Origin: JAXMBN01 sp046349875
Lineage (GTDB): Bacteria > Planctomycetota > Planctomycetia > Pirellulales > Pirellulaceae
NCBI GenBank assembly: GCA_046349875.1
Contig: JAXMBN010000044.1
Coordinates: 1-41,141 of the forward strand
Length of the DNA stretch: 41,141 nt
Reading direction: 5' to 3'
The notes beneath the pieces were generated by a model that had not been told where the DNA came from, ran no database searches, and saw nothing but the letters and a program-made list of their open reading frames with translations. The first letter of the stretch is position 1, and the number at the start of each line of letters is the position of its first letter. Position numbers and translations under genes: made by a program. Positions 18,104-27,973 of this stretch are shown here, in pieces.

Positions 18104-18841
18104 ATGAAAAAGCGATCGAAAGCAAAAACGAGTGAAACGTGTTGTCCTCTCACTTCAAGCCCGCGCAAGCGGCTGGCATCTGACGCACAGACGGCGGCGA
18201 TCAAGAACAATTTTCCTCCTGGAATTGCGAAGCCTGCATTGCGAGCCTTATTTGCAGCCGGTTTCACGACTCTCGATCAGTTGGCTCAAACGGCAGAAGA
18301 GCAGATTGCCCAATTGCATGGAATGGGCCCCAAGGCAATCAACACGCTGCGAGCAGCCTTGAATCAACGAGGGCTAGAGTTTCAAGGAGCCCAACCACAG
18401 CGCAGAGCCCAACCACAGCGCAAGGTTCATTCGAAGCCACGCGGAACCTCTAGTATCGGCGAATACATTTCGCAATTTCCAGCAGACGTTCGAGCGATAC
18501 TTGAAAAAGTGCGGGCGACGATCCGCAAGGCAGCACCCGATGCCAAGGAGGTGATCAGCTACCAGATGCCAGCGTTTAAGCAGCATGGGATTTTGGTTTA
18601 CTTCGCAGCTTGGAAAGAGCACATCGGACTCTATCCGCCGATCTCGGGCGATGAGTCTCTACAGAAAGAGGTCGCTCCGTATGCAGGACCCAAAGGGAAT
18701 CTTCAGTTTCCACTGAATGAGCGAATACCTTACAAACTCATCGAACGGATCGTGAAGCTTCGCGTGGTTCAGGACAACGAGAAGCTGGCAAAGAAGAAGT
18801 CGAAAACGACGGCACTTCGCAAGCCGAGGGTATCCAAATAA
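18104..18841 (+). CDS. Helix-hairpin-helix plus DUF1801 (YdhG-like) protein
   Basis: Protein of 245 residues from the ATG at 18104 (GGAGAG upstream; the frame is open 18 codons earlier). The N-terminal part (about 25-85) is helix-hairpin-helix-like: IAKPALRALFAAGFTTLDQL and EEQIAQLHGMGPKAINTLRAAL, as in the RNA polymerase alpha C-terminal domain or nucleic-acid-binding HhH proteins. A basic linker contains a duplicated AQPQR unit. The C-terminal domain (about 120-225) is DUF1801: SIGEYISQFPADVRAILEKVR, VISYQMPAF, YFAAWKEHIGLYP and FPLNERIPYKLIERIVKLRV. The tail is Lys-rich. Probably a cytoplasmic nucleic-acid-associated protein; no enzymatic function is known for DUF1801. Confidence 0.85.
   Translation: MKKRSKAKTSETCCPLTSSPRKRLASDAQTAAIKNNFPPGIAKPALRALFAAGFTTLDQLAQTAEEQIAQLHGMGPKAINTLRAALNQRGLEFQGAQPQRRAQPQRKVHSKPRGTSSIGEYISQFPADVRAILEKVRATIRKAAPDAKEVISYQMPAFKQHGILVYFAAWKEHIGLYPPISGDESLQKEVAPYAGPKGNLQFPLNERIPYKLIERIVKLRVVQDNEKLAKKKSKTTALRKPRVSK
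18388..18422 (+). repeat. Tandem 18-base repeat inside the DUF1801 gene linker
   Basis: AGCCCAACCACAGCGCA occurs twice in a row with one extra base between the units, encoding AQPQRR then AQPQRK. It lies in the unstructured linker between the HhH and DUF1801 domains, so copy-number change would be tolerated. Confidence 0.85.
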
Positions 18842-19001
18842 GCTGCGAGATTGCGGTGGAGCCTATTTCATTTCACCGGCACGGAATCGTCGCTGTCGTG
18901 GAAAACCAGCGATATGGTGAAGTTGGAATGCGACTGATGAACGAAATGTAGCAAGTTGTTCATGGGGCGAAGATTCCGAACTTGGGTGTCAATCATGGGG
19001 T

Positions 19002-19403
19002 CTATATTCCCGGTGGAAAATGTTCGGTGTGCGATTCACCTTGGCGACCAAAATAGATGACGCGTCGTCCGGTAATCAAGACAAAATAGCCTACGCAACC
19101 AGCGGCTGTCGTCTTCTGAATGAACTCCAAGTAGGTGTGCTCGTTCCGCTGGCTCTGACGGACAGCAGTTTCCACGGCCGTTGCCGAGAACTCGGTCGCG
19201 ATGGCATGAGCAGAGTGAGGCGTGGCCACCGCGAGAGAACTTCCGTCGGTTCCATAGTAGGTAATTTCTTGTCGGCTATAGTCCGCGTGATATCGCTCGA
19301 TGTTGATTTGTGCGAGCCGTTGAATGATTTGAGGAAAGGCTAAGCTTCCGGACAAAGCACCTTGCGCGCATTCATGTATCACTTGTTCGTTTTCTGCGTT
19401 CAT
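19002..19403 (-). CDS. DUF1398 family protein (YbcV-like)
   Basis: Small cytoplasmic protein of 133 residues. Features of the DUF1398 family are visible: LAFPQIIQRLAQINIERYHADYSR and the 'EITYYGTDGSSLAVATP' block, then YLEFIQKTTAAGCVGYFV and GRRVIYFGRQGESHTEHFP at the end. No catalytic residues are known. It lies 30 bases after the MarR gene on the same strand, so it is probably co-transcribed and is the likely target of MarR control. A possible role is stress response; this is a guess from the operon partner only. Confidence 0.85.
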   Translation of the reverse strand: MNAENEQVIHECAQGALSGSLAFPQIIQRLAQINIERYHADYSRQEITYYGTDGSSLAVATPHSAHAIATEFSATAVETAVRQSQRNEHTYLEFIQKTTAAGCVGYFVLITGRRVIYFGRQGESHTEHFPPGI

Positions 19404-19433
19404 TGTTATTCCTTTGCGACATATTGTTCGAAA

Positions 19434-19904
19434 TCAATCCACTGGCAAATCTTTCCAGCCATGGCGACGGACGATCTCCTGCAAGAGATTGACAAGGTCG
19501 AGTCGTTCCTTGAGTTTTAGGTGCCCAAAAAACTCCTGATCATTTTCGTCAGCCAGTTGAGCGAGTGCGGGGACGAGTCGTTTTCCTGAAGCCGTTAATG
19601 CAACGGTTTGATAGCGACGGTCATCTTCCGAGGAAAGACGTACCACCAGTCTCTTTCGAGTAAGCCGTTCGATCAGTTTTGAAACGGCGCCCCGGGTCAG
19701 CCCGACAGCCTCCGCCAGTTGGCTTGGATTTGTAGTACCGGACGCTAGCAGCTCTCGCATGAGAACCCACTCCGCGACCGTGACCCCTTTCGCTTCCACC
19801 TTCTGCGCGAATGCGTGCGAGACGTGGTTGGAGACATACCGTAGCCAGTAGCCAACATGATCTTCAAGTTCGCTTGGTTTTTTCAAATCAGAACCCTCGC
19901 TCAT
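19434..19904 (-). CDS. MarR-family transcriptional regulator
   Basis: Winged-helix regulator of 156 residues. The MarR core is clear: VAEWVLMRELLAS, then TNPSQLAEAVGLTRGAVSKLIERLTRKRLVVR (recognition helix) and SSEDDRRYQTVALTASGKRLV (wing). It probably dimerises through N- and C-terminal helices. The start at 19904 is chosen because the preceding in-frame alternative is a GTG 16 codons upstream and would put the operator inside the gene; with 19904 no obvious Shine-Dalgarno precedes the ATG, so translation may be leaderless or start at the GTG. It likely represses itself and DUF1398 through the palindrome overlapping the start. Confidence 0.9.
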   Translation of the reverse strand: MSEGSDLKKPSELEDHVGYWLRYVSNHVSHAFAQKVEAKGVTVAEWVLMRELLASGTTNPSQLAEAVGLTRGAVSKLIERLTRKRLVVRLSSEDDRRYQTVALTASGKRLVPALAQLADENDQEFFGHLKLKERLDLVNLLQEIVRRHGWKDLPVD

Positions 19905-19926
19905 ATAGTTGCCTAGGAAACTATAT
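19903..19926. promoter_or_regulatory. Near-perfect palindromic MarR operator
   Basis: A 24-base inverted repeat, half-sites ATATAGTTGCCT and AGGAAACTATAT, symmetric except for one base pair (C to A). The TAGTTGCC/GG-AACTA arrangement matches operators of MarR regulators. It overlaps the MarR start codon, so binding would block transcription initiation or translation of this gene. Confidence 0.75.
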
Positions 19927-19952
19927 CGGATTGGGACCGAAGATTCAATCAC

Positions 19953-20427
19953 AAAAACTCAGGGAGGGTAGATCGATCTTGCGAGCAGCACGGAGGCAAA
20001 TTGCAAACGGAGAACTCGTTCTTGCGCGATGATTTGCGATTCAGAAAGGCAAAAAGTATTCAAAAAAACACGATGTTGGGATCGGTTTCGGTTGCGATCG
20101 GCTTCTGAGGAGTCTTAGAATTCAGGCAGACGACCTCGAAATTCAGGATAGCAGGAGGTCGAGCATGGATGCAAACAAGGCACATCGCAACGCCAACCCA
20201 TGGACGAATAAGCTCATGTCTCAAGGATGAGAAGGCGGTTCTTTAATGAGTATTCGCGAGAGGGATCTTCGTTGCGAATTCGACGCAGTTCCCATTGTCG
20301 CCTGATTTCAAAGTGGATGGATCAAGCTCCAACGCCGGAATCCTAGAGCAATTCTAGGTATCGCTCTGGCGATGTTCGATGATCATCCCAACGTAAGCAA
20401 CGAAGATTCACCATGAGGAGATCGACC
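19953..20427. other. Intergenic region upstream of the giant secreted protein
   Basis: About 475 bases. It holds a short open frame at 20165-20230 (listed separately) and a small perfect inverted repeat, CCTAGA-gcaat-TCTAGG, at 20342-20358, about 70 bases before the start of the secreted protein, possibly a hairpin in its leader. No other gene was seen. Confidence 0.5.
20165..20230 (+). CDS. Possible small ORF, 21 residues
   Basis: ATG at 20165 is preceded by a strong AGGAGG (20153-20158) at good spacing, and the frame MDANKAHRNANPWTNKLMSQ plus G ends in TGA. There is no recognisable family and no neighbour in frame. It could be a real small protein or a leader peptide, or chance. Confidence 0.25.
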   Translation: MDANKAHRNANPWTNKLMSQG

Positions 20428-23400
20428 ATGAAAGCATCCAAGAGATCCTTTGCCGCATCGCGACGCAATCGTCATCAACGTATGAGGCTGATGCTCGAAC
20501 AACTTGAGCAACGTACCTTGTTCGCGGCAGACCTCGATACCAACTTGGGGCAGAATGAACCCAATATCGTGGTCAATCCCAACGACCCCAGCAATATCAT
20601 CATTGCTCAGTTCAATCAGCTCACCATCTCCACTGACTATGGAGTGACGTTTCCCACGACCATTACGGCTCAGCTGCCACCTGCGTTGGCCCCTGGTTAT
20701 GGATTTGGTGGGGATCCATCGATGGCCTTTGATGCATCGGGGAATATGTATTGGACCTACTTGATCTCGTTGGATGTGGATGGCGACGGCAATCGTGAAT
20801 TGGCGGATGGGGACGATCTCAGTGTTGTGGTTCAGCAAGTGAATCCACAGACCGGGGCTCTCATCGGTAATGCAGTCGACGTCACTCCCGGAGCTCATAC
20901 CGATGACAAACAGTGGATTGCGAGCGACGCCAATCCAGCGAGTCCCTTCGCCAACAATATTTACTTGGTGTGGACGCGATTGGATTCGGGAAGCCAGGTG
21001 ATGTTCTCTCGATCCATCAACAATGGCACGACCTTTTCTGCGGCCCAAGATATCTCCACGCCTCATGGAGGGAACGGATTCGTTTGGCCCAGCCATCTCA
21101 CTGTCGCGATGAATGGTGATCTGTACACGACATGGCATAACGATACCGGTGGGTCGGCCAATGCAACCGTTTCCGTTCTCCGCGATTCGACCGGTGGCTT
21201 GGATTTGCAGAATGGAACCGTCGTGCAGAGCAGTACCTTCAACGCCGCGGTGACGACCAATGTCCAGACCAATCCCAGCGCTGTACCGCAGACCAACTTT
21301 TGGACCCAAGGATCTAGCCAGCCTTACATCCTGACCGATCCCATTCGCCCCGGGAATGTCTACGTCGTTGTCAATGACGATCCCGACGATGACTTTACCA
21401 CTTTCCCACCACCTTCGGCCAACGATCCTGGCGATATCTTCATCGTTCGTTCGACCGACTACGGCCAAACCTTTTCGGCTCCTATTCGTGTCGACAACGC
21501 TCCCGCAGGAACGTTTCAAACGATGGCCAATGCCGCGATCGATGAACTGGGAAACATTGCAGTAAGTTGGTATGACACTCGCAGTGGCAATACGAATGGT
21601 GGCGGAAGTTTGCTGTTGGATCTTTACGCCGCGACCAGCCTGGATGGCGGTTTGACTTGGTCGCCCGATTTTCGAATCAATGACGTCCAATTCGATCCCG
21701 ATTTGAATGCAGGAACACGTTTCAATGGTCCGCCTCCTACGCTTCGCATTGGAGAGTACAACGGCATAGCGGCAAACAATGGAACGGTGTTCTTGGCGTG
21801 GACGGGAAATGATGCAGGTAGTGGCATCCAAGAAGTCTATTTCGATACCTACAACATTCTGGCTCCCTTTCAGGAAGAGCAAGAATGGAACAACACCTTA
21901 CCATCGGCCACCGTCTTAGGCTCGTTGCCTGCGATCACGATCGATGCTGCGATCAATAACGGAATCGATCGAGACAATTATCTTTACACGGCTCATTCAA
22001 CGGGCAAGGTGGTTGCGAACCTCTACTTCAATGCTGTGTCGGCCAATCTCTTGTTGCAACTGCGGAATAGCGATGGGACGGTTGTGTCGACGTCGGTTCA
22101 GTCCCATCTCTCCGATGGATTGGACCTTGAATCACTTGTCATACCGGTCGTCGCGGGACAACGCTACTACTATGAAGTGTTGTCGAATGATATTGTGGTG
22201 AACCCTACCGACTATACGCTCGAGATTGAAAACTTTGCGACGCCGATTCCTACCTTGGTTGATTTGAGCCTCTTTTCGGACAGCGGTCGCCAAAACAATG
22301 ATGATTTGACCAATGATTCGACGCCGACATTATTGGTCCACGTTGATACCCAGAATTTTGTCGATCCCGATGAGGATGGAACACTCTTTACAACGATTTT
22401 GACTCCCGCGCAGTTCGCGGCGCATACGGCGGGTGTTGCGGTGGAGGTGTTCACTGAAAGCGGTTCTATCGGAATCGCGGCAGCTGTCCCTGGAACGCAG
22501 AACCTTTTTAGTATCACCTCGCCACTTCTCGTCGATGGTGAGCACGCGATCACTGCGGCTGTTCGTATCAACGATCCCTACAAGATTCTGGCTACGACCG
22601 CTGCGGAGCGCAATCGTCATTCGGGTCGTGGGGATCGATCGGATCCACTTTTGATAACGATCGATACGATCGCGCCAGCAGCGGCGACTTTGCGTCTCGA
22701 TCCTGCAGCGACCGATACTGGTATCCCCAGCAACCCTGGATCGTATGCAGATCGCGTGACACGAGCGACCACACCTGGCTTGGTTGGAACGGCGGAAGCG
22801 GGATCCTTGGTTCGCTTCGCTGCTGATGGAAATCCGATATCTAACAATCTATTGGATGGTTCGGATGTATTTGGCGGACAGACCGTATCGGTTCCGGCAG
22901 ACTTCAATGGCAACACCAATCCCATGACGGGTGCCTTTCGCCATGTGTTGACGTTGAATCTCAACGATCCTTCTCAAGGTTTTCCGGTGGATGGCCAGCG
23001 GCAAATCGGAGCAACGGCCGAGGACTTAGCGGGGAACCTCTCGGTGGCGTCGTTCTTAGACATCTTGATCGATACCGAAGCCGCTCGCGTTTCCGCCGTC
23101 AATTTTGTAAATGGTACGACGGTGTTCGCGACCAAGCCCGACTTGGCGCTCCAGCCCGCGGCGTCGGCATTGCGTGACCTATACGGGAGGCCCTCCACCT
23201 GCAGCAGGACTGGAAACACCCGCCGTCGATGAAGGTCAGGCCACCGATGTCCGCAACTATCGGCTCGTCGGTGATCACGTGGGTGCCGTTCTCATTACGA
23301 GCGTTACCTTGATCTCATCGAGCTCCGGAGCGGTCACTGTGCAGTTGAACTTTGCATCACCGCTTCCCGATGATCGATTTACGTTGACGATCCTCGATAC

Positions 23401-24786
23401 GGTATCGGATGCCTCGGGCAATTTGTTAGATGGGGAATCGCAAGCCTCCGCACCGGGAAGTGCAGGTGCGGTCCTACCTTCGGGCAATCGGATTCCTGGC
23501 GGGAATTTCGTGGCTAGGTTTACCATCGATAGTCGGCCCGAGTTTGGGACGATCAGTCAGGGGCTCGTCTATGTGGACATCAACGGGAACTTTGAATGGG
23601 ACCCAACGGGTTCGGACAATGATGCCACCAATCGCGATCTCGTGTTCCAAATGGGAACGCTTACCGATGGGCACTTTGCTGGGAATTTTGCAGCGGCAGG
23701 AGCCGTTGTCGCAGTGGCTTTGACAAGTTAGGAGTCTATGGAAAATTCGGCCCGACCTATGAGCTTTCTCATCGACACAGATGATGACGGGGTAGGGATT
23801 TTGCTTCGGCCATGCCGGCGGCGTATCAGGTCAATGGTATTCCTGTTGCAGGAAACTTTGCTGCGGGACATCCAGGGGATGAGATCGGGTTGTTCGATGG
23901 CCAGTTTTGGTACTTCGATACCAATGGCAACAATCAAATCGATCTCGGCGAGCGGGTCGCTTCCAACTTCAATGGGTTGCCGATCGTAGGTGACTTCGAC
24001 GGCAATGGCCAAGACGACTTCGCTGCCTACGATAACAGTCTTAATCGATTCTATTTCGATCTCAATCGCGACGGAGCCTTCGATTCGATCTGGGATGTGA
24101 GAGATACAACGCAGCGGTTTGGAGGATTGAGCGGATTTACCGATCGACCGGTGGCAGGCGATGTCAATCTCGATGGAATCGATGATATCGGGCTTTGGGT
24201 CAAAGGCCGTGGCGGTCAGTTGCCTTCGGATGCAGGCGAAGTCTTCTTCTGGGTCTCGGATCGCATCGCGCCAGCACCGTCACTCGTCTTTGATTCTTTC
24301 AGTCCTGCTCCTTTAGGCAATGACTTGTTTATTCAATATGGCGATGAAAATGCCTTGCCGATCTTTGGGAATTTTGACCCACCCATCGATGAGAATCGCG
24401 TTCCTCGTCCATGGGTCAATATTGTCCATCGAAGCGGCAATCCGCTCGATGTAAATGGCGATGATGCCCTCTCCCCATTGGACGCACTATTGGTGATCAA
24501 TTCGCTGAATCTGGGAGAGTCGATCCCTTGGAATGATACGGTTCGTGGAATGGCCAGTTATGCCTTCCGAAAGATCGATACCAATGGCGACGTCGCGATC
24601 ACTCCGTTGGATGCGTTGCTCGTGATCAACGAGTTGAATCGACGTCAGGGGAGTGGGGAAGGTGAGCTATTCATTGAAGGTGACGTAGCTACCGCGGACA
24701 ATTCTATTCGGCTGGCGTCGATCGATGATTACTTTGCAGGATTGGATGTGGACGACTTGAGTCCATTGGGTAAGCGAAGACGTTAG
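20428..24786 (+). pseudogene. Giant secreted modular protein: LEPR-XLL-like N-terminus, Asp-box/BNR, PPC, Ig-like, VCBS-like and dockerin domains (frameshifted)
   Basis: About 1450 residues when frames are joined. The start ATG at 20428 follows AGGAG (20415-20419). The N-terminus is basic and then LEQLEQRTLFAADL, a variant of the planctomycete LEPR-XLL export motif. Next comes an Asp-box/BNR beta-propeller (STDYGVTF, NNGTTFS, STDYGQTFS, SLDGGLTWS). A pre-peptidase C-terminal-like domain (NNTLPSATVLGS to TLEIENF), Ig-like repeats, FG-GAP/VCBS-like units (VGDFDGNGQDDFAAYD, VAGDVNLDGIDDIGLW) and a two-repeat dockerin-like end (DVNGDDALSPLDALLVINSL, DTNGDVAITPLDALLVINEL) follow. Indels near 23171, 23718, 23775 and 23805 break the frame; the first 900 residues are intact. 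Probably cell-surface or extracellular; substrate unknown. Confidence 0.8.
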
Positions 24787-24827
24787 GAGATTTGAATTGA
24801 GATTTCCGATGGACGAAGACTCGCAGT

Positions 24828-24960
24828 TCATTCGGAAGAAACTCCCAATTCGTTTCGATCGCTGAGCATGGCTTCGGCAGTGCGGCGACCTGAGACCATC
24901 GCGCCATGGGTAGAGGCGTTGTCGCGATGGTCTCGACACATCGATGCCTGGCGAGAATCG
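24828..24960 (-). pseudogene. Relic of the C-terminus of an FAD-dependent oxidoreductase (paralog of 26600-27841)
   Basis: Bases 24857-24960 match 26608-26713 closely on the same strand (most positions identical by eye). Translated, the relic gives RDHRDNAST, then HGAMVSGRRTAEAMLSD, against CGDHRDNASIHGAMVSGRRAAEAILSD in the intact gene. One frameshift separates SPGIDV from RDHRDN. Upstream of the matched block nothing of the gene is left. Its frame runs on to a stop at 24828. Confidence 0.8.
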
Positions 24961-25001
24961 CCATGGGAGACTCGAAGGGGATGGGTTGCGATTCGCTTCC
25001 C

Positions 25002-25637
25002 TTATTCTGCATTCCTCAGGGCCGCGATATCCGCACCGGCGATCGCCGTCAGGTTCCTAGTGATCTTTTCTATAGGCCAGTCCCACCATTGGATCGACAG
25101 CAGTTCGTTGACTACTTCATTCGGGAAACGCTGCTTGATGACTTTGGCAGGATTGCCGCCGACAACGGAATAGGCCGGTACATCGCTGACTACCACCGAC
25201 CGAGTCGCAACAATACTTCCGTCTCCGATCTTTACTCCCGGCATGACCAGCACATCGTAGCCCAGCCACACGTCGTTCCCAAGGATGGTATCACCCTTGT
25301 AAGGAAACTCGTCCGATTGCGGCGTCACCGACTGCCAACCATTTCCGAAGATATAAAAAGGATAGGTCGAGAATCCATGGATCTGGTGATTGGCACCATT
25401 CATGATGAACCGCACGCCGCGGGCTAACGCACAGAACTTTCCGATCAGCAGTTTGTCGCCAATGAACGGGAAGTGATAGAGCACACACTTCGACTCGAAT
25501 TGCTCCGGGCCTTCAGGATCGTCGTAGTAGCTATAGTCACCGACCATGATGTTTGGGTTCTTTACGAGCGCCTTGAGGAACCCAATCTGTGGGAAACCCT
25601 TCATCGGGTAAGGATCATCGGGAGAAGGTCCTTGCAT
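25002..25637 (-). CDS. Vat-like xenobiotic acetyltransferase (left-handed beta-helix)
   Basis: Protein of 211 residues of the streptogramin A/chloramphenicol (CatB) acetyltransferase family, hexapeptide-repeat fold. It follows Vat enzymes along most of its length: FLKALVKNPNIMVGDYSYYD, LYHFPFIGDKLLIGKFCAL, IMNGANHQIHGFSTYPF (with the catalytic His84), GDTILGNDVWLGYDVLVMPG, VGGNPAKVIKQRF and WWDWPIEKI. It transfers acetyl from acetyl-CoA. Start ATG 25637 has AAAGGGA upstream. Many environmental homologs are uncharacterised, so resistance activity is not shown. It is a lone minus-strand gene near the oxidoreductase relic. Confidence 0.9.
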   Translation of the reverse strand: MQGPSPDDPYPMKGFPQIGFLKALVKNPNIMVGDYSYYDDPEGPEQFESKCVLYHFPFIGDKLLIGKFCALARGVRFIMNGANHQIHGFSTYPFYIFGNGWQSVTPQSDEFPYKGDTILGNDVWLGYDVLVMPGVKIGDGSIVATRSVVVSDVPAYSVVGGNPAKVIKQRFPNEVVNELLSIQWWDWPIEKITRNLTAIAGADIAALRNAE

Positions 25638-25826
25638 TCATGTTCCCTTTTGCATCTTGCTTGCTTTCATAGGGCCAAACATCGCCTTTGTATCTTAACG
25701 ATCATACCGGCCGTCGTTGCGTTGTTATGATCCAGTCGACGTCTTCCATTTTCATTCTGCGGTGACACGGCCGAAGGAAGATCGCACCCATGCTTGATCT
25801 CGAATTGCATGGCAACCAACATGTTC

Positions 25827-26315
25827 TCAAGGAGCATGCGGGACTTTGATTTCGACGCCATATCGAGGAGCAGCTTCGAGCAATTTCTCGATTGCGGCCT
25901 GATCGGGTGGTGGTGCGGTTAAAGCATCGTCAGGCAGCGGTTGTCCTACCTCGAAGAACATCTGCTCCAGTCCAGCAGGGGCTACTGAAATCAGCATTCG
26001 AGCGACTTGATTACTTTCGTTCTTGAAGCAGTGCAGGCTACCCACAGGCATGTTGAGAAATGTTCCCGCGCCAGCAATGATACGTTCTTCGCCCAGTTGG
26101 AATGTCATTTCACCTTCCAGGACCAGAAACGACTCTTCTTCTCGACTGTGGACGTGAGGTGGCGGGCCGCTGCCCGGGGGCACAATGGCCTCGAATGTCG
26201 CATATTTGCCATCCGTGTCTTGGCCTGTGGCAAGGAAGCGGTACACGTCGCCTACAATGCCGATTCGACGGCCTTCGTTTGGTTTTCGAATGGTTGCTGG
26301 GTGGTTCATCATCAT
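25827..26315 (-). CDS. Cupin-domain protein
   Basis: Single-domain cupin of about 162 residues. The metal-binding motifs are present: PPPHVHSREEESFLVLEGEMTF (motif 1 with HVH and Glu) and NMPVGSLHCFKNES (motif 2 His). The C-terminus has PPPDQAAIEKLLEAAPRYGVEI, a pattern seen in quercetin-2,3-dioxygenase-like cupins. Cytoplasmic, metal-dependent; the substrate is unknown. Three consecutive ATGs (26315, 26312, 26309) make the exact start uncertain. Confidence 0.85.
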   Translation of the reverse strand: MMMNHPATIRKPNEGRRIGIVGDVYRFLATGQDTDGKYATFEAIVPPGSGPPPHVHSREEESFLVLEGEMTFQLGEERIIAGAGTFLNMPVGSLHCFKNESNQVARMLISVAPAGLEQMFFEVGQPLPDDALTAPPPDQAAIEKLLEAAPRYGVEIKVPHAP

Positions 26316-26599
26316 CAAATGAAATTCATTGTTGTAAGGGGCTGGTCGTCCAAAGTATTTACACCGATCACTTTAGCAGCGTTTGGTGGGAGTGATGGTG
26401 GTAAGAATTCTTAGGGTTCTCAAAATCCCCGTTTTTCAAGCTTTTGTAAGAAATAAGAGGACGCCTTTGATTTGCCACCAAGTTGCAACTCGCCCTTGAA
26501 GAAAGATCAACTCGGTGGGCTTGGAATCCATTGGGAAGACGATGGGAGTCGAAGATGGGTGACCATGGATGGTTCGACGAGCGATGCAGAAAGAGTCCT

Positions 26600-27841
26600 T
26601 TAGGATGGATCGCTGAGAATGGCTTCGGCTGCGCGGCGGCCTGAGACCATCGCGCCATGGATGGATGCATTGTCGCGATGGTCTCCACAGACATAGATAC
26701 CTGGCGAGTATCGTACAGAGCGTTCAGGTGTGCTCAGCGCGGGTGGAGCTTGATCGGGTAAAGCGTATGGTATGCAATAGGTCTTCAAGTGGTTCCATGT
26801 TTGAGTGCATTCTCCGAACCATTCGCCAAGTTGAGTTCGCACGTCATTCAAAAGGGCATCGAATGAATGATGTGCGCCAAGAACCGTTACGGAGATAAGG
26901 CTTTTGTTACTAGGACCATAGGATGGTGCCACCTGGGTTGGAATGCAAACATTGTTAATAGGGCCACGGCCTTCTCCATTGAGCATCAAGATCGGTTGCT
27001 TTAAGGGAGCTTTGGGGGCGGAGAAATAGAGACAGGTCGTTCCTTTTCCCGATGCGGATGAAGTTGTTTTCAGGAGTTTAGCCGCGGAGGAACCATCGGT
27101 CGCGACGACGATCTTTTTCGCGGGAAGGGTTTCTCCCGAGGCGAGTCGGACCTGACCGGCTTCGATTCCATTCACAACCGTGTTGAGGCGAATGGTGCCC
27201 GTGGGGAGTATGGAAGCGAGTTGCCGAGGAATGGCTTCCATACCATCGGCCGGAAGGCATGCATGACCAAGTGCGAACATGCGAAACAAAAAATGGAGCA
27301 TGCGACTGGATGTTTGTAATTCAGGTTCGAGAAAAATGCCTCCAAGGAATGGACGGAAGAATCGATCGATCATCGAGTTGGAAAACCCTTCCTGCTGGAG
27401 GGCCTGATGGGTCGTTGTTTCAGGAATGTGAAACGCTTTATCGAAGGAACCTCGCAATACCTTGGAGCGAAAGCGAGCCACTCGTAGTTTGTCTTTCAAA
27501 GAACCGATGGGTGAGCTCAACGATTGCAAGGAAGCCAGGGGGCGTCGCCAAGGATCCGCCATGGGATAGAAAGTGTTTGCAAAGCGAACCAAGGCACCCG
27601 GCAAGAACGGCTTCAGATCAAGGGATGGATAGTCGAGAACTTTTTGAGCCTCTGGGTAGCTCGTCAAAAACACTTGGAAGCCGCGGTCCAGTCGAAACCC
27701 ATCGACGATATCCGTGCGAATACGGCCGCCGACGCCATCGGAAGCTTCGAGAATCACACAGCGAATTCCCTGTTGATGCAGGATGCGAGCGCAGCACAAT
27801 CCCGATAGCCCCGCACCGATGATCACAACTTCATGGTTCAT
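26600..27841 (-). CDS. FAD-dependent amine oxidase / phytoene desaturase-like oxidoreductase
   Basis: Flavoprotein of 413 residues. It has an N-terminal Rossmann FAD motif VVIIGAGLSGLCCARIL (residues 4-20), then EASDGVGGRIRTDIVDGFRLDRGFQVF, a substrate domain, and the C-terminal FAD motif SPGIYVCGDHRDNAS followed by HGAMVSGRRAAEAIL. This is the NAD(P)/FAD amine oxidase (PF01593) superfamily, in the group near protoporphyrinogen oxidase and carotenoid desaturases. No membrane helices. A relic of its C-terminus lies 1.7 kb away at 24857-24960. The substrate is unknown. Confidence 0.88.
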   Translation of the reverse strand: MNHEVVIIGAGLSGLCCARILHQQGIRCVILEASDGVGGRIRTDIVDGFRLDRGFQVFLTSYPEAQKVLDYPSLDLKPFLPGALVRFANTFYPMADPWRRPLASLQSLSSPIGSLKDKLRVARFRSKVLRGSFDKAFHIPETTTHQALQQEGFSNSMIDRFFRPFLGGIFLEPELQTSSRMLHFLFRMFALGHACLPADGMEAIPRQLASILPTGTIRLNTVVNGIEAGQVRLASGETLPAKKIVVATDGSSAAKLLKTTSSASGKGTTCLYFSAPKAPLKQPILMLNGEGRGPINNVCIPTQVAPSYGPSNKSLISVTVLGAHHSFDALLNDVRTQLGEWFGECTQTWNHLKTYCIPYALPDQAPPALSTPERSVRYSPGIYVCGDHRDNASIHGAMVSGRRAAEAILSDPS

Positions 27842-27973
27842 GCAACAAAATCACCCCGGGATTCACGATAAGTGCCTTTCCAGACTCATTTGAGAGTATA
27901 GGTATCTTGGCTAGTGGGTTTTTTAGGGGGGCGAGGTTCGGTCATGGCCGGACCAGCAAATCGAAACAGTAGG

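Noticed and set aside
20383..21882. Long minus-strand open frame (499 codons) opposite the giant secreted protein
   Set aside because: It is the antisense of a gene with clear Asp-box and LEPR-XLL features; composition is typical of an antisense shadow.
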